A stretch of DNA of 44,150 nucleotides from Flavobacterium psychrophilum (GCA_945872875.1 CAMCBB010000002.1:1-44150); one strand, 5' to 3'; positions 18,433 to 25,809 are shown, counted from the first letter of the stretch. Notes: generated by a model from the letters alone, not told the origin. Program-made: numbers and translations.

Positions 18433-19477
18433 ATTCGCTTATAGCATCCCAACCTCTGGCCTTTAAAGGGATTTTGGTATTGGCTCGAGTAATTAAATGA
18501 ATCCCTTCACTTTCTTGCGTCATGTGTCCGATTACAGTAAAATTTGGATTCGCTTTTATTTTATCATAATCCTCCATTTTAATGGTGAAAAGCAATTCAT
18601 AATCTTCACCACCATTTATAGCAACAGTGGTAGAATCGATATTGAATTCCTCACACACATTAATAAACTGAGGGTCTACCGGAATTTTCTCTTCATATAA
18701 ATTACAACCCACACTGCTTTGTTTGCAAAGGTGAATGATCTCTGAAGACAACCCATCCGAAATATCAATCATGGAGGTTGGTTTTAATTCCAATTTTTCC
18801 AATAATCCTTTAATGTCGTGGCGTGCTTCTGGTTTTAATTGGCGTTCAATTAAATAGGTGTACGCATCTAAATCGGGTTGGTTATTAGGATTTACCTGAA
18901 ACACTTGTTTTTCTCTTTCTAAAACTTGCAATCCCATATAAGCCGAACCAATATCACCCGTTACAACAAGTAAATCGGCTGCATTTGCACCGTTTCTGTA
19001 TGTAATATCTTCTTGATTTGCCTCGCCGATAGCGGTAATTGAAAGAATCAAACCTTTTTGAGACGAAGTGGTATCGCCACCAATTACATCAACATTATAA
19101 AATTTAGCCGCATGTGTAATTCCTTCAAACAGCTCTTCTAAAGCTTCCAAAGGAAAACGATTTGAAACAGCAACCGAAACGGTTATTTGAGTCGCTTTGG
19201 CATTCATGGCGCATATATCCGATACATTAACCACCACAGCTTTGTAACCCAAATGTTTTAATGGCATGTAGGACAAATCAAAATGCACCCCTTCAATTAG
19301 CAAATCGGTAGAAACCACAATCTTTTTATCCTTGAAATCTAAAACGGCAGCGTCATCTCCAATTCCTTTTAAGGTGGAATGTTGCTGAATGGTAAAATTC
19401 TTGGTTAAATGTTCAATCAAACCAAATTCTCCCAGTTGGGATAGGGAAGTGCGTTGCGGATTTTTTTCTTCTATCAT
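18431..19477 (-). CDS. thiL: Thiamine-monophosphate kinase
   Basis: The 348-residue ThiL phosphorylates thiamine monophosphate to the active cofactor thiamine diphosphate. PurM/ThiL-fold signatures are present: GIGDDAAVLDF near the N-terminus, DLLIEGVHF, VVNVSDICAMNA, VIGGDTTSS, TGDIGSAYMGL and MIDISDGLSSE. The frame is open back to 19555, but the ATG at 19477 is chosen because it gives the family-typical N-terminus and because a complete promoter lies at 19482-19512, inside the longer frame. No thi operon or TPP riboswitch was seen nearby; thiL stands alone, as is common. Confidence 0.95.
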   Translation of the reverse strand: MIEEKNPQRTSLSQLGEFGLIEHLTKNFTIQQHSTLKGIGDDAAVLDFKDKKIVVSTDLLIEGVHFDLSYMPLKHLGYKAVVVNVSDICAMNAKATQITVSVAVSNRFPLEALEELFEGITHAAKFYNVDVIGGDTTSSQKGLILSITAIGEANQEDITYRNGANAADLLVVTGDIGSAYMGLQVLEREKQVFQVNPNNQPDLDAYTYLIERQLKPEARHDIKGLLEKLELKPTSMIDISDGLSSEIIHLCKQSSVGCNLYEEKIPVDPQFINVCEEFNIDSTTVAINGGEDYELLFTIKMEDYDKIKANPNFTVIGHMTQESEGIHLITRANTKIPLKARGWDAISE

Positions 19478-19481
19478 GTGG

Positions 19482-19512
19482 CAAAGGTACAAAGGAATTT
19501 CGTTTACCGCAA
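19482..19512 (-). promoter_or_regulatory. Promoter of thiL, 4 nt from the start codon
   Basis: On the minus strand TTG (19512-19510) and TACCTTTG (19489-19482) are 20 bp apart. Only CCAC separates the -7 box from the ATG at 19477, so the message would start at or within a base or two of the start codon. Confidence 0.75.
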
Positions 19513-19540
19513 AACACTCTTTTCTTGAAAGTTTCCCAAA

Positions 19541-19572
19541 CAAAAAACCCAACAACTTTCGCTATTGGGTTA
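19541..19572 (-). terminator. Terminator of the toxin-antitoxin operon; one copy of a 32-bp repeat
   Basis: The minus-strand hairpin AACCCAA...TTGGGTT is followed by a T-run, 2 nt after the toxin stop. The same 32 bp, with two adjacent substitutions, recur at 20141-20172 on the other side of the toxin-antitoxin pair. Confidence 0.82.
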
Positions 19573-19574
19573 TA

Positions 19575-19880
19575 CTATTTGGTATTTCTGCTCCATATTT
19601 CAGGAGTTCTTGAAGTATGAAAAACTGCAAAAATGGTTACTGTTTTCTTTTCTTCATTAATTTTATAATGAATTAAAAATGGAAATTTTTCAATTTTTCT
19701 ACAATGAATTTCATCGTATTTTATCGAAAATATAGTAGGGTTTTTCTTTAATGAATTGATTTGTTTTTTGACTTGATTTTTATATTGTAGTCCTAATCCT
19801 ATTAATTGTAGTTCATACCAATCGCGCGCTTCCTGAATATCATTAATGGCGTCAATATCTATTTTTATTTGATAAATCAA
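19575..19880 (-). CDS. ParE/RelE-family toxin of a type II toxin-antitoxin pair
   Basis: The 101-residue protein has the ParE/RelE toxin fold pattern: an N-terminal strand, two helices (DINDIQEARDWYE..., GLGLQYKNQVKKQINSL) and a C-terminal sheet with the basic RKIEKFPFLIHYKI stretch and FHTSRTPEIW near the end. ParE members poison gyrase and RelE members cut ribosome-bound mRNA; the sequence alone does not decide, but the PEIW ending is more common in the ParE-like group. It starts 4 nt after the antitoxin gene and ends at its own terminator, forming a two-gene unit inserted between thiL and lepA. Confidence 0.85.
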   Translation of the reverse strand: MIYQIKIDIDAINDIQEARDWYELQLIGLGLQYKNQVKKQINSLKKNPTIFSIKYDEIHCRKIEKFPFLIHYKINEEKKTVTIFAVFHTSRTPEIWSRNTK

Positions 19881-19884
19881 AGGA

Positions 19885-20106
19885 TTATAGGTTTTTAGAA
19901 ACCTTTTCCCAATCTAAAATTCTACTTGAATCTCTTTCTGATTTTGCAACTCGATTTAAAACTAAAGCTTGGTGCTCTGCCGGAATTTCAATTGCTTCAT
20001 TCCAAATAGCATCATTTAATGTAAGCAATTCCATTGGGGAAAGCTGCTTCACAGCTTCCAAAAGCTTATTAAAATCTAAATCGCTATTTAATTTTAGTGC
20101 ATCCAT
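19885..20106 (-). CDS. Antitoxin of the addiction-module-component family
   Basis: A 73-residue, acidic, mostly helical protein preceding the toxin gene by 4 nt. The central PMELLTLNDAIWNEA and the C-terminal LDWEKVSKNL segments resemble the short addiction-module antitoxins often paired with ParE-like toxins (TIGR02574-type). It would bind and neutralise the toxin and may bind its own promoter. The -7 box ends 4 nt before the ATG. The family assignment is from pattern only; the pairing is the stronger evidence. Confidence 0.8.
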   Translation of the reverse strand: MDALKLNSDLDFNKLLEAVKQLSPMELLTLNDAIWNEAIEIPAEHQALVLNRVAKSERDSSRILDWEKVSKNL

Positions 20107-20110
20107 AAAA

Positions 20111-20143
20111 CAAATTTAATGAAATTATCTTTCAATAAACCAA
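20111..20143 (-). promoter_or_regulatory. Promoter of the toxin-antitoxin operon
   Basis: The minus-strand TAAATTTG (20118-20111) matches TAnnTTTG and is followed by TTTT and then the antitoxin ATG. A TTG at 20143-20141 is 22 bp upstream and falls inside the end of the 32-bp terminator repeat. Confidence 0.6.
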
Positions 20144-20172
20144 AAAACCCAACAACTTTCGTCATTGGGTTA
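20141..20172 (-). terminator. Terminator of lepA; second copy of the 32-bp repeat
   Basis: The hairpin AACCCAA...TTGGGTT followed on the minus strand by a T-run, 34 nt after the lepA stop. It differs from the copy at 19541-19572 at only two positions and lies exactly 600 bp from it in the same orientation. Confidence 0.85.
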
Positions 20173-20206
20173 GTCTTAATTCTTAATACTTTTATCTTAA
20201 TACCTC

Positions 20207-22003
20207 TTAGTCATTCAACTTCAACACTGCCATAAATGCTTCTTGAGGGATTTCTACATTTCCAACTTGACGCATTCTCTTTTTCCCTTTTTTCTGTTTT
20301 TCCAAAAGTTTTCTTTTACGAGAAATATCTCCACCATAACATTTGGCGGTAACATCTTTACGAAGGGCTTTTATGGTTTCACGCGCAATGATTTTAGCTC
20401 CAATGGCAGCCTGAATCGGAATGTCAAATTGCTGTCTCGGAATTAACTCGCGTAATTTTTCGGTCATTTTTTTACCAATATGATACGCATTATCCTCGTG
20501 AATTAATGCCGAAAGGGCATCTACGGTTTGTCCGTTTAAAAGCACATCCAGTTTTACTAGTTTAGAAGTACGCATCCCAATTGGCGAATAGTCAAATGAA
20601 GCATATCCTTTGGAAACCGTTTTCAATCGGTCGTAAAAATCAAATACAATTTCGGCCAAAGGCATGTCAAAATTCAACTCCACTCTTTCGGTAGTTAAAT
20701 AAGTTTGGTTGGTAATTAGTCCGCGTTTTTCAATACACAAACTCATGACATTCCCAACAAAATCAGCTTTTGTAATGATGGTTGCTTTAATATAAGGTTC
20801 TTCCACACGGTCCAAACGCGATGGCTCTGGCAAGTCGGAAGGGTTGTTTATAATAAACGAGGTATCCGGATCTTTTTTGGTGTAAGCCAAATACGAAACG
20901 TTGGGAACCGTAGTAATAACGGTCATGTCAAATTCACGCTCCAAACGCTCTTGAATGATCTCCATATGCAACATTCCTAAGAATCCACAACGGAAACCAA
21001 ATCCTAATGCTGCCGAACTTTCTGCCGTGAACACTAACGAAGCATCATTTAATTGCAACTTCTCCATTGAGGAACGCAAGTCTTCAAAATCTTCGGTGTC
21101 TACAGGATAAATTCCGGCAAAAACCATTGGTTTTACATCTTCAAATCCAGTAATCATATTTGTAGTTGGAGTTTTTGCATCGGTAATCGTGTCGCCCACT
21201 TTTACCTCTTTTGCTTCTTTAATCCCCGAAATTAAATACCCCACATCGCCAGTAGAAATGCAATCTTTTGGCACTTGGTTTAACTTAAGAGTTCCCACTT
21301 CATCGGCAAAATATTCATTACCAGTTGCCATGAATTTAATTTTTTGCCCCTTACGGATTTCGCCATTTTTCACACGAAAAATTACTTCAATTCCACGAAA
21401 CGGATTGTAATGCGAATCAAAAATTAAGGCCTGTAAAGGTTCTTCTTTAATTCCTTTTGGTGGCGGAATTTTTTCAATAATGGCAGCCAATATATTTTCT
21501 ACGCCAAATCCGGTTTTACCTGATGCGTGAATAATTTCTTCTAGTTTGCAACCCAATAAATCAATAATATCGTCACTTACTTCCTCCGGATTCGCACTTG
21601 GCAAATCCACTTTATTCAACACCGGAATAATTTCCAAGTCGTTTTCTAAAGCCAAATACAAGTTAGAAATTGTTTGCGCCTGAATACTTTGAGCTGCATC
21701 CACAATAAGTAGCGCACCTTCGCAAGCCGCAATAGATCGGGAAACTTCATACGAAAAATCCACATGCCCCGGAGTGTCAATAAGGTTCAAGATATAATCC
21801 TCGCCCTTGTATTTGTACTCCATTTGAATGGCGTGACTCTTAATGGTAATTCCACGCTCACGCTCCAAGTCCATGTTATCCAGCAACTGCGCTTTTTCTT
21901 CACGGGCCGTAACCGTTTGGGTTGCCCCAAGAAGTCGGTCGGCAAGCGTACTTTTTCCGTGATCAATGTGTGCAATAATGCAAAAATTTCTTATGTTTTT
22001 CAT
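20207..22003 (-). CDS. lepA: Elongation factor 4 (LepA), ribosome-associated GTPase
   Basis: The 598-residue translational GTPase acts on stalled or assembling ribosomes. The G1 P-loop AHIDHGKS is near residue 11, then [16 protein letters not shown] (G3) and NKVDLPSA (G4). Domains II-V follow, and the LepA-specific C-terminal domain ends with [18 protein letters not shown], the conserved tail with essential basic residues. The frame extends to a TTG at 22018, but the ATG at 22003 ([18 protein letters not shown]) is the family start. A REP-like repeat begins 20 nt upstream. It is followed by the terminator copy at 20141-20172. Confidence 0.97.
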   Translation of the reverse strand: MKNIRNFCIIAHIDHGKSTLADRLLGATQTVTAREEKAQLLDNMDLERERGITIKSHAIQMEYKYKGEDYILNLIDTPGHVDFSYEVSRSIAACEGALLIVDAAQSIQAQTISNLYLALENDLEIIPVLNKVDLPSANPEEVSDDIIDLLGCKLEEIIHASGKTGFGVENILAAIIEKIPPPKGIKEEPLQALIFDSHYNPFRGIEVIFRVKNGEIRKGQKIKFMATGNEYFADEVGTLKLNQVPKDCISTGDVGYLISGIKEAKEVKVGDTITDAKTPTTNMITGFEDVKPMVFAGIYPVDTEDFEDLRSSMEKLQLNDASLVFTAESSAALGFGFRCGFLGMLHMEIIQERLEREFDMTVITTVPNVSYLAYTKKDPDTSFIINNPSDLPEPSRLDRVEEPYIKATIITKADFVGNVMSLCIEKRGLITNQTYLTTERVELNFDMPLAEIVFDFYDRLKTVSKGYASFDYSPIGMRTSKLVKLDVLLNGQTVDALSALIHEDNAYHIGKKMTEKLRELIPRQQFDIPIQAAIGAKIIARETIKALRKDVTAKCYGGDISRKRKLLEKQKKGKKRMRQVGNVEIPQEAFMAVLKLND

Positions 22004-22022
22004 TCTTTTTACTATCAATTTA

Positions 22023-22045
22023 TGTCATGCTGAGCGTTGTCGAAG
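22023..22045. repeat. REP-like arm upstream of lepA
   Basis: TGTCATGCTGAG plus CGTTGTCGAAG is a member of the dispersed TGTCA-n3-TGAG-n-TTGTCGAA intergenic element common in flavobacterial genomes. It lies in the lepA leader region. Related arms flank the next intergenic repeat at 23320-23341 and 23628-23650. Confidence 0.7.
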
Positions 22046-22049
22046 CAGG

Positions 22050-22162
22050 GCGTTACCACAATTTCACTATCGTTTCATTTTGGTCGGGCTTTCCGCTGTA
22101 TCTTTTGTTCCTCCCGATTGCCATCGGGATGCACAAAAGGATGCCGCTGCAATCCCTAACGC
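22050..22162. repeat. Long nested hairpin element in the lepA-dusB intergenic region
   Basis: The 284-nt region 22004-22287 contains no gene. Within it, outer 6-bp arms GCGTTA (22050-22055) and TAACGC (22157-22162) enclose a middle stem ATCTTTTGT / ACAAAAGGAT (22100-22108 / 22133-22142) and an inner perfect stem TCCCGAT-TGCC-ATCGGGA (22112-22129). The direct repeat CCGCTG occurs on both sides. The nested layout resembles either a composite REP element or an integron attC-type recombination site; no integrase is in the window. Confidence 0.6.
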
Positions 22163-22262
22163 AAACCCTAATAAGTAAGGATTTAATCTGCAAATATAAA
22201 GCAAAGATTTGATTTATATGACTCAAACTTGAAACCTTAAACTTCAAACACACAAATTTTTG

Positions 22263-22270
22263 TACTTTTG
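22263..22270 (+). promoter_or_regulatory. -7 box of dusB
   Basis: TACTTTTG matches TAnnTTTG, 17 nt before the dusB ATG. The nearest upstream TTG is 31 bp away, longer than usual, so only the -7 box is supported. Confidence 0.5.
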
Positions 22271-22287
22271 CCAAAAATTCAATATCC

Positions 22288-23280
22288 ATGCCCAAAATAG
22301 GCAACATCATTTTACCCGATTTCCCTTTGCTACTCGCTCCAATGGAAGATGTGAGCGATCCGCCATTTCGTAGATTGTGTAAATTACATGGTGCCGATTT
22401 AATGTATTCCGAATTTATTTCGAGTGAAGGCTTGATTCGTGATGCCGTAAAAAGCAAACAAAAATTAGATATTTTCGATTACGAGCGTCCGGTAGGAATT
22501 CAAATATTTGGTGGTGATGAAGAAGCCATGGAACTATCAGCCCGAATTGTAGATGCCGTGCAGCCCGACTTGGTAGACATTAATTTTGGTTGTCCCGTAA
22601 AAAAAGTAGTTTGTAAAGGTGCCGGTGCCGGCGTTTTGAAAGATGTCGATTTGATGGTGCGGTTAACCAAATCGGTTATTAAAGGAACCAACCTTCCGGT
22701 AACGGTAAAAACCCGTTTGGGTTGGGATGAAAATTCCATTAATATTGACGAGGTTGCCGAGCGCTTGCAAGATATTGGTGTGCAAGCCTTAACGGTGCAT
22801 GCAAGAACGCGCGCCCAAATGTATAAAGGGCATTCCGATTGGAGTCACATCCAACGCATCAAAAATAACCCTAGAATTACCATGCCAATTTTTGGTAATG
22901 GCGATATCGATTCACCCGAAAAAGCTTTAGAATACAAAAACAAATACGGACTAGACGGCATGATGATTGGTCGTGCAGCTATTGGTTATCCTTGGATTTT
23001 TAACGAAATTAAGCATTATTTTGCTACAGGAGAACACCTTGCAAAACCAACTATTAACGATAGAGTAGAAGCAGCCCGTAACCACTTAACTTGGTCTATG
23101 GACTGGAAAGGGGAACGCCTCGGAATTGTAGAAATGCGCCGCCATTATACCAATTATTTCAAAGGAATTCCCAACTTTAAAGAATTCCGATTGAAACTAG
23201 TTACCCTAGAAGATCCAGAGCAATTGTTTCAAGCATTAAATGAAATTCAGGAGATCTATTTGGATTTGCCTATCTATTAA
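22288..23280 (+). CDS. dusB: tRNA-dihydrouridine synthase B
   Basis: The 330-residue FMN enzyme reduces uridine to dihydrouridine in the tRNA D-loop. The TIM-barrel FMN site begins with LLAPMEDVSDPPFR; the catalytic Cys is in FGCPVKKVVCKGAGAG; the TVHARTRAQMYKG and IPIFGNGDI-like segment (MPIFGNGDIDSP) and MIGRAAIGYPWIF complete the family pattern. DusB fits best among the Dus types by length and by the DINFGCPVKKV wording. The gene is alone, flanked on both sides by repeat-rich intergenic DNA and convergent with the permease gene. Confidence 0.95.
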   Translation: MPKIGNIILPDFPLLLAPMEDVSDPPFRRLCKLHGADLMYSEFISSEGLIRDAVKSKQKLDIFDYERPVGIQIFGGDEEAMELSARIVDAVQPDLVDINFGCPVKKVVCKGAGAGVLKDVDLMVRLTKSVIKGTNLPVTVKTRLGWDENSINIDEVAERLQDIGVQALTVHARTRAQMYKGHSDWSHIQRIKNNPRITMPIFGNGDIDSPEKALEYKNKYGLDGMMIGRAAIGYPWIFNEIKHYFATGEHLAKPTINDRVEAARNHLTWSMDWKGERLGIVEMRRHYTNYFKGIPNFKEFRLKLVTLEDPEQLFQALNEIQEIYLDLPIY

Positions 23281-23650
23281 ACCAATATACTTTTAGGAGG
23301 AGTTTCATTAAATTGTCCATTTCGACAGGCTCAATGTGACAATTAAGCTCAATGTGAGGTTCATGGTTCAATGTGAGGCTCATGGCTGAATGTGACAATT
23401 AAGGCTCAATGTGAGGTTCATGGTTCAATGTGAGGTTCATGGCTCAATGTGACAATTAAGGCTCAATGTGACAATCTATTTTCAATTTGATAAACTTAGC
23501 TTTTTGTGACAATCATGTTTCAAAGCACCAATCAATTTTCAATTTGGTGCACTTAGCTCAATGTGACAATTAAGCTTAATGTAACTATCAATTCTTAACC
23601 TTGTTTACTAATTTTAGAGAACAGTTGTGTCAGTCTGAGCTTGTCGAAGA
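23281..23650. repeat. Repeat-filled convergent intergenic region bracketed by inverted REP-like arms
   Basis: No gene was found in these 370 nt. The left arm TTTCGACAGGCTCAATGTGACA is split here as TTTCGACAGGC plus TCAATGTGACA (23320-23341); the right arm, TGTCAGTCTGAG plus CTTGTCGAAGA (23628-23650), is its imperfect inverse. Between them lie the 19-bp array (23329-23475) and a 40-bp degenerate direct repeat (23478-23517 and 23535-23574) offset by 57 bp. The right arm ends on the base next to the permease stop codon. Confidence 0.8.
23329..23475. repeat. 19-bp tandem array with two alternating unit types
   Basis: Eight head-to-tail units start at 23329, 23347, 23366, 23385, 23404, 23423, 23442 and 23461. 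All share GCTCAATGTGA (with small changes) and end either in CAATTAAG (type A) or GGTTCATG (type B). The order is A-B-B-A-B-B-A-A, so a 57-bp A-B-B unit is itself duplicated. The first unit is 18 bp, the last is cut short. Type A continues the left REP-like arm. Confidence 0.9.
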
Positions 23651-24856
23651 CTAATCCAATAACTTTTTTGTCACTCGACTACTTGCAATTAAGCTAGCAA
23701 TAAATCCAAGGGAAACAATAGTGGCAAATACAATGCCTACATTTTGAAAGCTAAATTCCACTGGATAAGCTAACGATGGAGTAATCATAATCAGTTGGAA
23801 TTGTTGTTGAATCACCACAATAATAATTCCTAAAATCAAACCTATCAATCCGCCAAAAACACTTAATAGTGTTCCTTGCAATAGGAAAATTTTGCGTAAA
23901 TCTTTTACTTCTACACCCAAATTAAATAGCGTTTTAAGATTGGCTTTTTTATCCAAAACCATCATAATTAAAGCGCCAATTAAGTTGAAAAGCGCAATAA
24001 TAATTACCAAAGTAAAAATAAGATACACCGCAATATTTTCGGTGTTGAGCATTTTGTAAAGCGTCGCGTTGAGTTGGGCGCGTGTTTTTACCGCTACTTT
24101 ATTGTTGCAAATTTTAGTTACGGCTTCAATAACTTCGGTTTCGTTTGCATTGGGTTTCGTTCTTATTTCAATTCCCGAAATTTGATTTTGGCGGTAAAGT
24201 AATAATTCTTGCGCCAAGCCCAAATCGGTAAATACATATTTGGAATCGAGTTCTTCACTTATGGCATAAATTCCAACAGGAACCAAGGCTAATTTACTAA
24301 AAGAATCTTCGGGATTTATTGAAGAAAAATTACCTTTCCCTGGTTTGGGAGCCATTACTTCCAAAACATTATTCATATCGAATAAACCAAGTGAAAGTTT
24401 CTCAGAAATACCATAGCCAATAACTACTTGGTAGGTATTTGGGCGAAGCCATTGTCCGTTAAATAATTTTTGGGAAGCTTTGTTGACTTTAACATAATTA
24501 GAATCTACCCCTTTTATGTAAGCTACTTGCTGTTTTTCGTCAAATGAAAAGAGCACGCGCTCTTCTATTATCTTGCTGTAGGATGCAACTCCGGGGCATT
24601 TTAGTAATTTTTGTTCTTGTTCTGGAGTAAGTACAAATGATTTTCCGGTTATTGGGTTTACCTTTAAATCGGGATCAAAATCATTGGAAAAAGACAAACT
24701 AAAAACGCGTAATCCGCTAAAAACCGAAAGCACTACAAACAAGGCCATGGCGCCAATGATAATTCCCCCCGAAGCAATTCGGGTAATAATGTTGATTGCA
24801 TTATTTTTGCTTTTGCTAAAAAGGTACCTTTTGGCTATGTACAGCGGAAAATTCAC
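23651..24856 (-). CDS. FtsX-like ABC transporter permease (LolC/LolE type)
   Basis: The 401-residue inner-membrane protein has the MacB/FtsX architecture: TM1 at ~20-50 (GGIIIGAMALFVVLSVFSG), a large periplasmic domain (~55-265), then three C-terminal TM helices (~275-395). It resembles the LolC/LolE subunits that release lipoproteins from the inner membrane for transfer to LolA, consistent with the many lipoproteins encoded here, though a cell-division or efflux role cannot be excluded. The start codon is GTG at 24856-24854 and directly follows the rbfA stop codon with no gap, so translation is probably coupled. The N-terminus MNFPLYIAKRYLFSKSKNNA is typical for the family. Its ATP-binding subunit is not in the window. 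Confidence 0.85.
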   Translation of the reverse strand: MNFPLYIAKRYLFSKSKNNAINIITRIASGGIIIGAMALFVVLSVFSGLRVFSLSFSNDFDPDLKVNPITGKSFVLTPEQEQKLLKCPGVASYSKIIEERVLFSFDEKQQVAYIKGVDSNYVKVNKASQKLFNGQWLRPNTYQVVIGYGISEKLSLGLFDMNNVLEVMAPKPGKGNFSSINPEDSFSKLALVPVGIYAISEELDSKYVFTDLGLAQELLLYRQNQISGIEIRTKPNANETEVIEAVTKICNNKVAVKTRAQLNATLYKMLNTENIAVYLIFTLVIIIALFNLIGALIMMVLDKKANLKTLFNLGVEVKDLRKIFLLQGTLLSVFGGLIGLILGIIIVVIQQQFQLIMITPSLAYPVEFSFQNVGIVFATIVSLGFIASLIASSRVTKKLLD

Positions 24857-25249
24857 TTACGATCTTTTTCGTTTTTCTAGAAGTTCTCTATTGGTAATTG
24901 GGTTTTCTTTTCCGGCAAGGGCGTTGTCTATTTTCTCAATATAATCAAGAGAGTCGTCGATGTAGAAAGAAAGATTGGGCACTTTTCGAAGCTGCATTTT
25001 TACGCGTTGCGCTAAATCGTGTTTGATTAATGGCATGTTTGATTTTACTGCTTCTAATATTTCTTGTGCTCTGTCTTGAGGGAACACACTAAGATATACT
25101 CGGGCAACTCCAAGATCGGTGGTTACGGACACTTTAGAAACTGAAATCACCAAATTGGTAATTCCGTTTTTTCTTATTTCACCTTGAAGAATGTCTACTA
25201 AATCATTTTGTAAAACACTTCCTATTTTTTTCTGTCTGTTTGTTTCCAT
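24857..25249 (-). CDS. rbfA: Ribosome-binding factor A
   Basis: The 130-residue KH-fold protein binds the 30S subunit during 16S rRNA maturation. It begins METNRQKKIGSVLQNDLVDIL and has the family features VSVTTDLGVARVYLSVFP and LRKVPNLSFYIDDSLDYIEKI. The frame is open to 25297, but the ATG at 25249 is the family start and lies 4 nt after a complete promoter. It forms an operon with the permease gene, whose GTG start touches the rbfA stop; rbfA beside a LolC/E-like permease is a frequent order in this family. Confidence 0.95.
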   Translation of the reverse strand: METNRQKKIGSVLQNDLVDILQGEIRKNGITNLVISVSKVSVTTDLGVARVYLSVFPQDRAQEILEAVKSNMPLIKHDLAQRVKMQLRKVPNLSFYIDDSLDYIEKIDNALAGKENPITNRELLEKRKRS

Positions 25250-25253
25250 TTGG

Positions 25254-25281
25254 CAAAAATACGATTTTTTTAAAGTCGCAA
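25254..25281 (-). promoter_or_regulatory. Promoter of rbfA, 4 nt from the start codon
   Basis: Minus-strand TTG (25281-25279) and TATTTTTG (25261-25254) are 17 bp apart. Only CCAA separates the -7 box from the ATG, the same 4-nt spacing as at thiL and the antitoxin gene. Confidence 0.75.
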
Positions 25282-25407
25282 ACTCCCAAAGCAGCAAAGT
25301 TTGTTATTGTTTTGATTTGTTGATGAAATACCTTCGCTATTTTTAATAGATTTTGTAATTTTTAATACCTTAGCACCTAAGAATCTTAGAACTTTGTACC
25401 TTAAAAG

Positions 25408-25809
25408 ATGAGAAAAATAGAACATATCGGGATTGCTGTAAAAAGCTTGGAAACTTCCAATTTGCTTTTCGAAAAATTATTTGGCAAACCAGCCTACAAG
25501 CAAGAAGAAGTTGCTAGCGAAGGGGTGAAAACCTCGTTCTTCATGAATGGCCCAAACAAAATCGAATTGCTTGAAGCAACCAACGCGGATAGCCCTATTG
25601 CCAAATTTTTAGAAAAAAAAGGGGAGGGAATTCACCACATTGCTTTTGATGTACAAGACATTCACAGTGAAATGCAACGCTTGCAAGACGAAGGATTTGT
25701 ATTGTTAAATGAAGTGCCAAAAAAGGGCGCTGACAATAAGTTGGTTGTTTTTTTACACCCAAAAACTACCAATGGCGTTTTGATTGAGTTGTGCCAGGAA
25801 ATAGCATAA
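25408..25809 (+). CDS. mce: Methylmalonyl-CoA epimerase (VOC family)
   Basis: A 133-residue vicinal-oxygen-chelate protein that interconverts (R)- and (S)-methylmalonyl-CoA between the mutase and the propionyl-CoA pathway. Metal-ligand positions are visible: His in IEHIGIAV, the His pair in GEGIHHIAFDV and the late Glu in GVLIELCQ; the FFMNGPNKIELLEA stretch is also typical. The length matches the family. It is divergent from rbfA. Its upstream region carries alternating CTTAG/CTAAG half-sites (25369-25389) but no clear TAnnTTTG box. Methylmalonyl-CoA mutase is not in the window. Confidence 0.92.
   Translation: MRKIEHIGIAVKSLETSNLLFEKLFGKPAYKQEEVASEGVKTSFFMNGPNKIELLEATNADSPIAKFLEKKGEGIHHIAFDVQDIHSEMQRLQDEGFVLLNEVPKKGADNKLVVFLHPKTTNGVLIELCQEIA

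Noticed and set aside
19478..19540. TPP riboswitch before thiL
   Set aside because: The promoter lies 4 nt from the ATG, leaving no leader for a riboswitch.
22053..22457. Minus-strand reading frame of 134 residues upstream of and inside dusB
   Set aside because: It crosses the hairpin element and overlaps dusB in antisense; composition is not protein-like.
23329..23475. CRISPR array
   Set aside because: The units are directly tandem with no unique spacers, and no cas genes are present.
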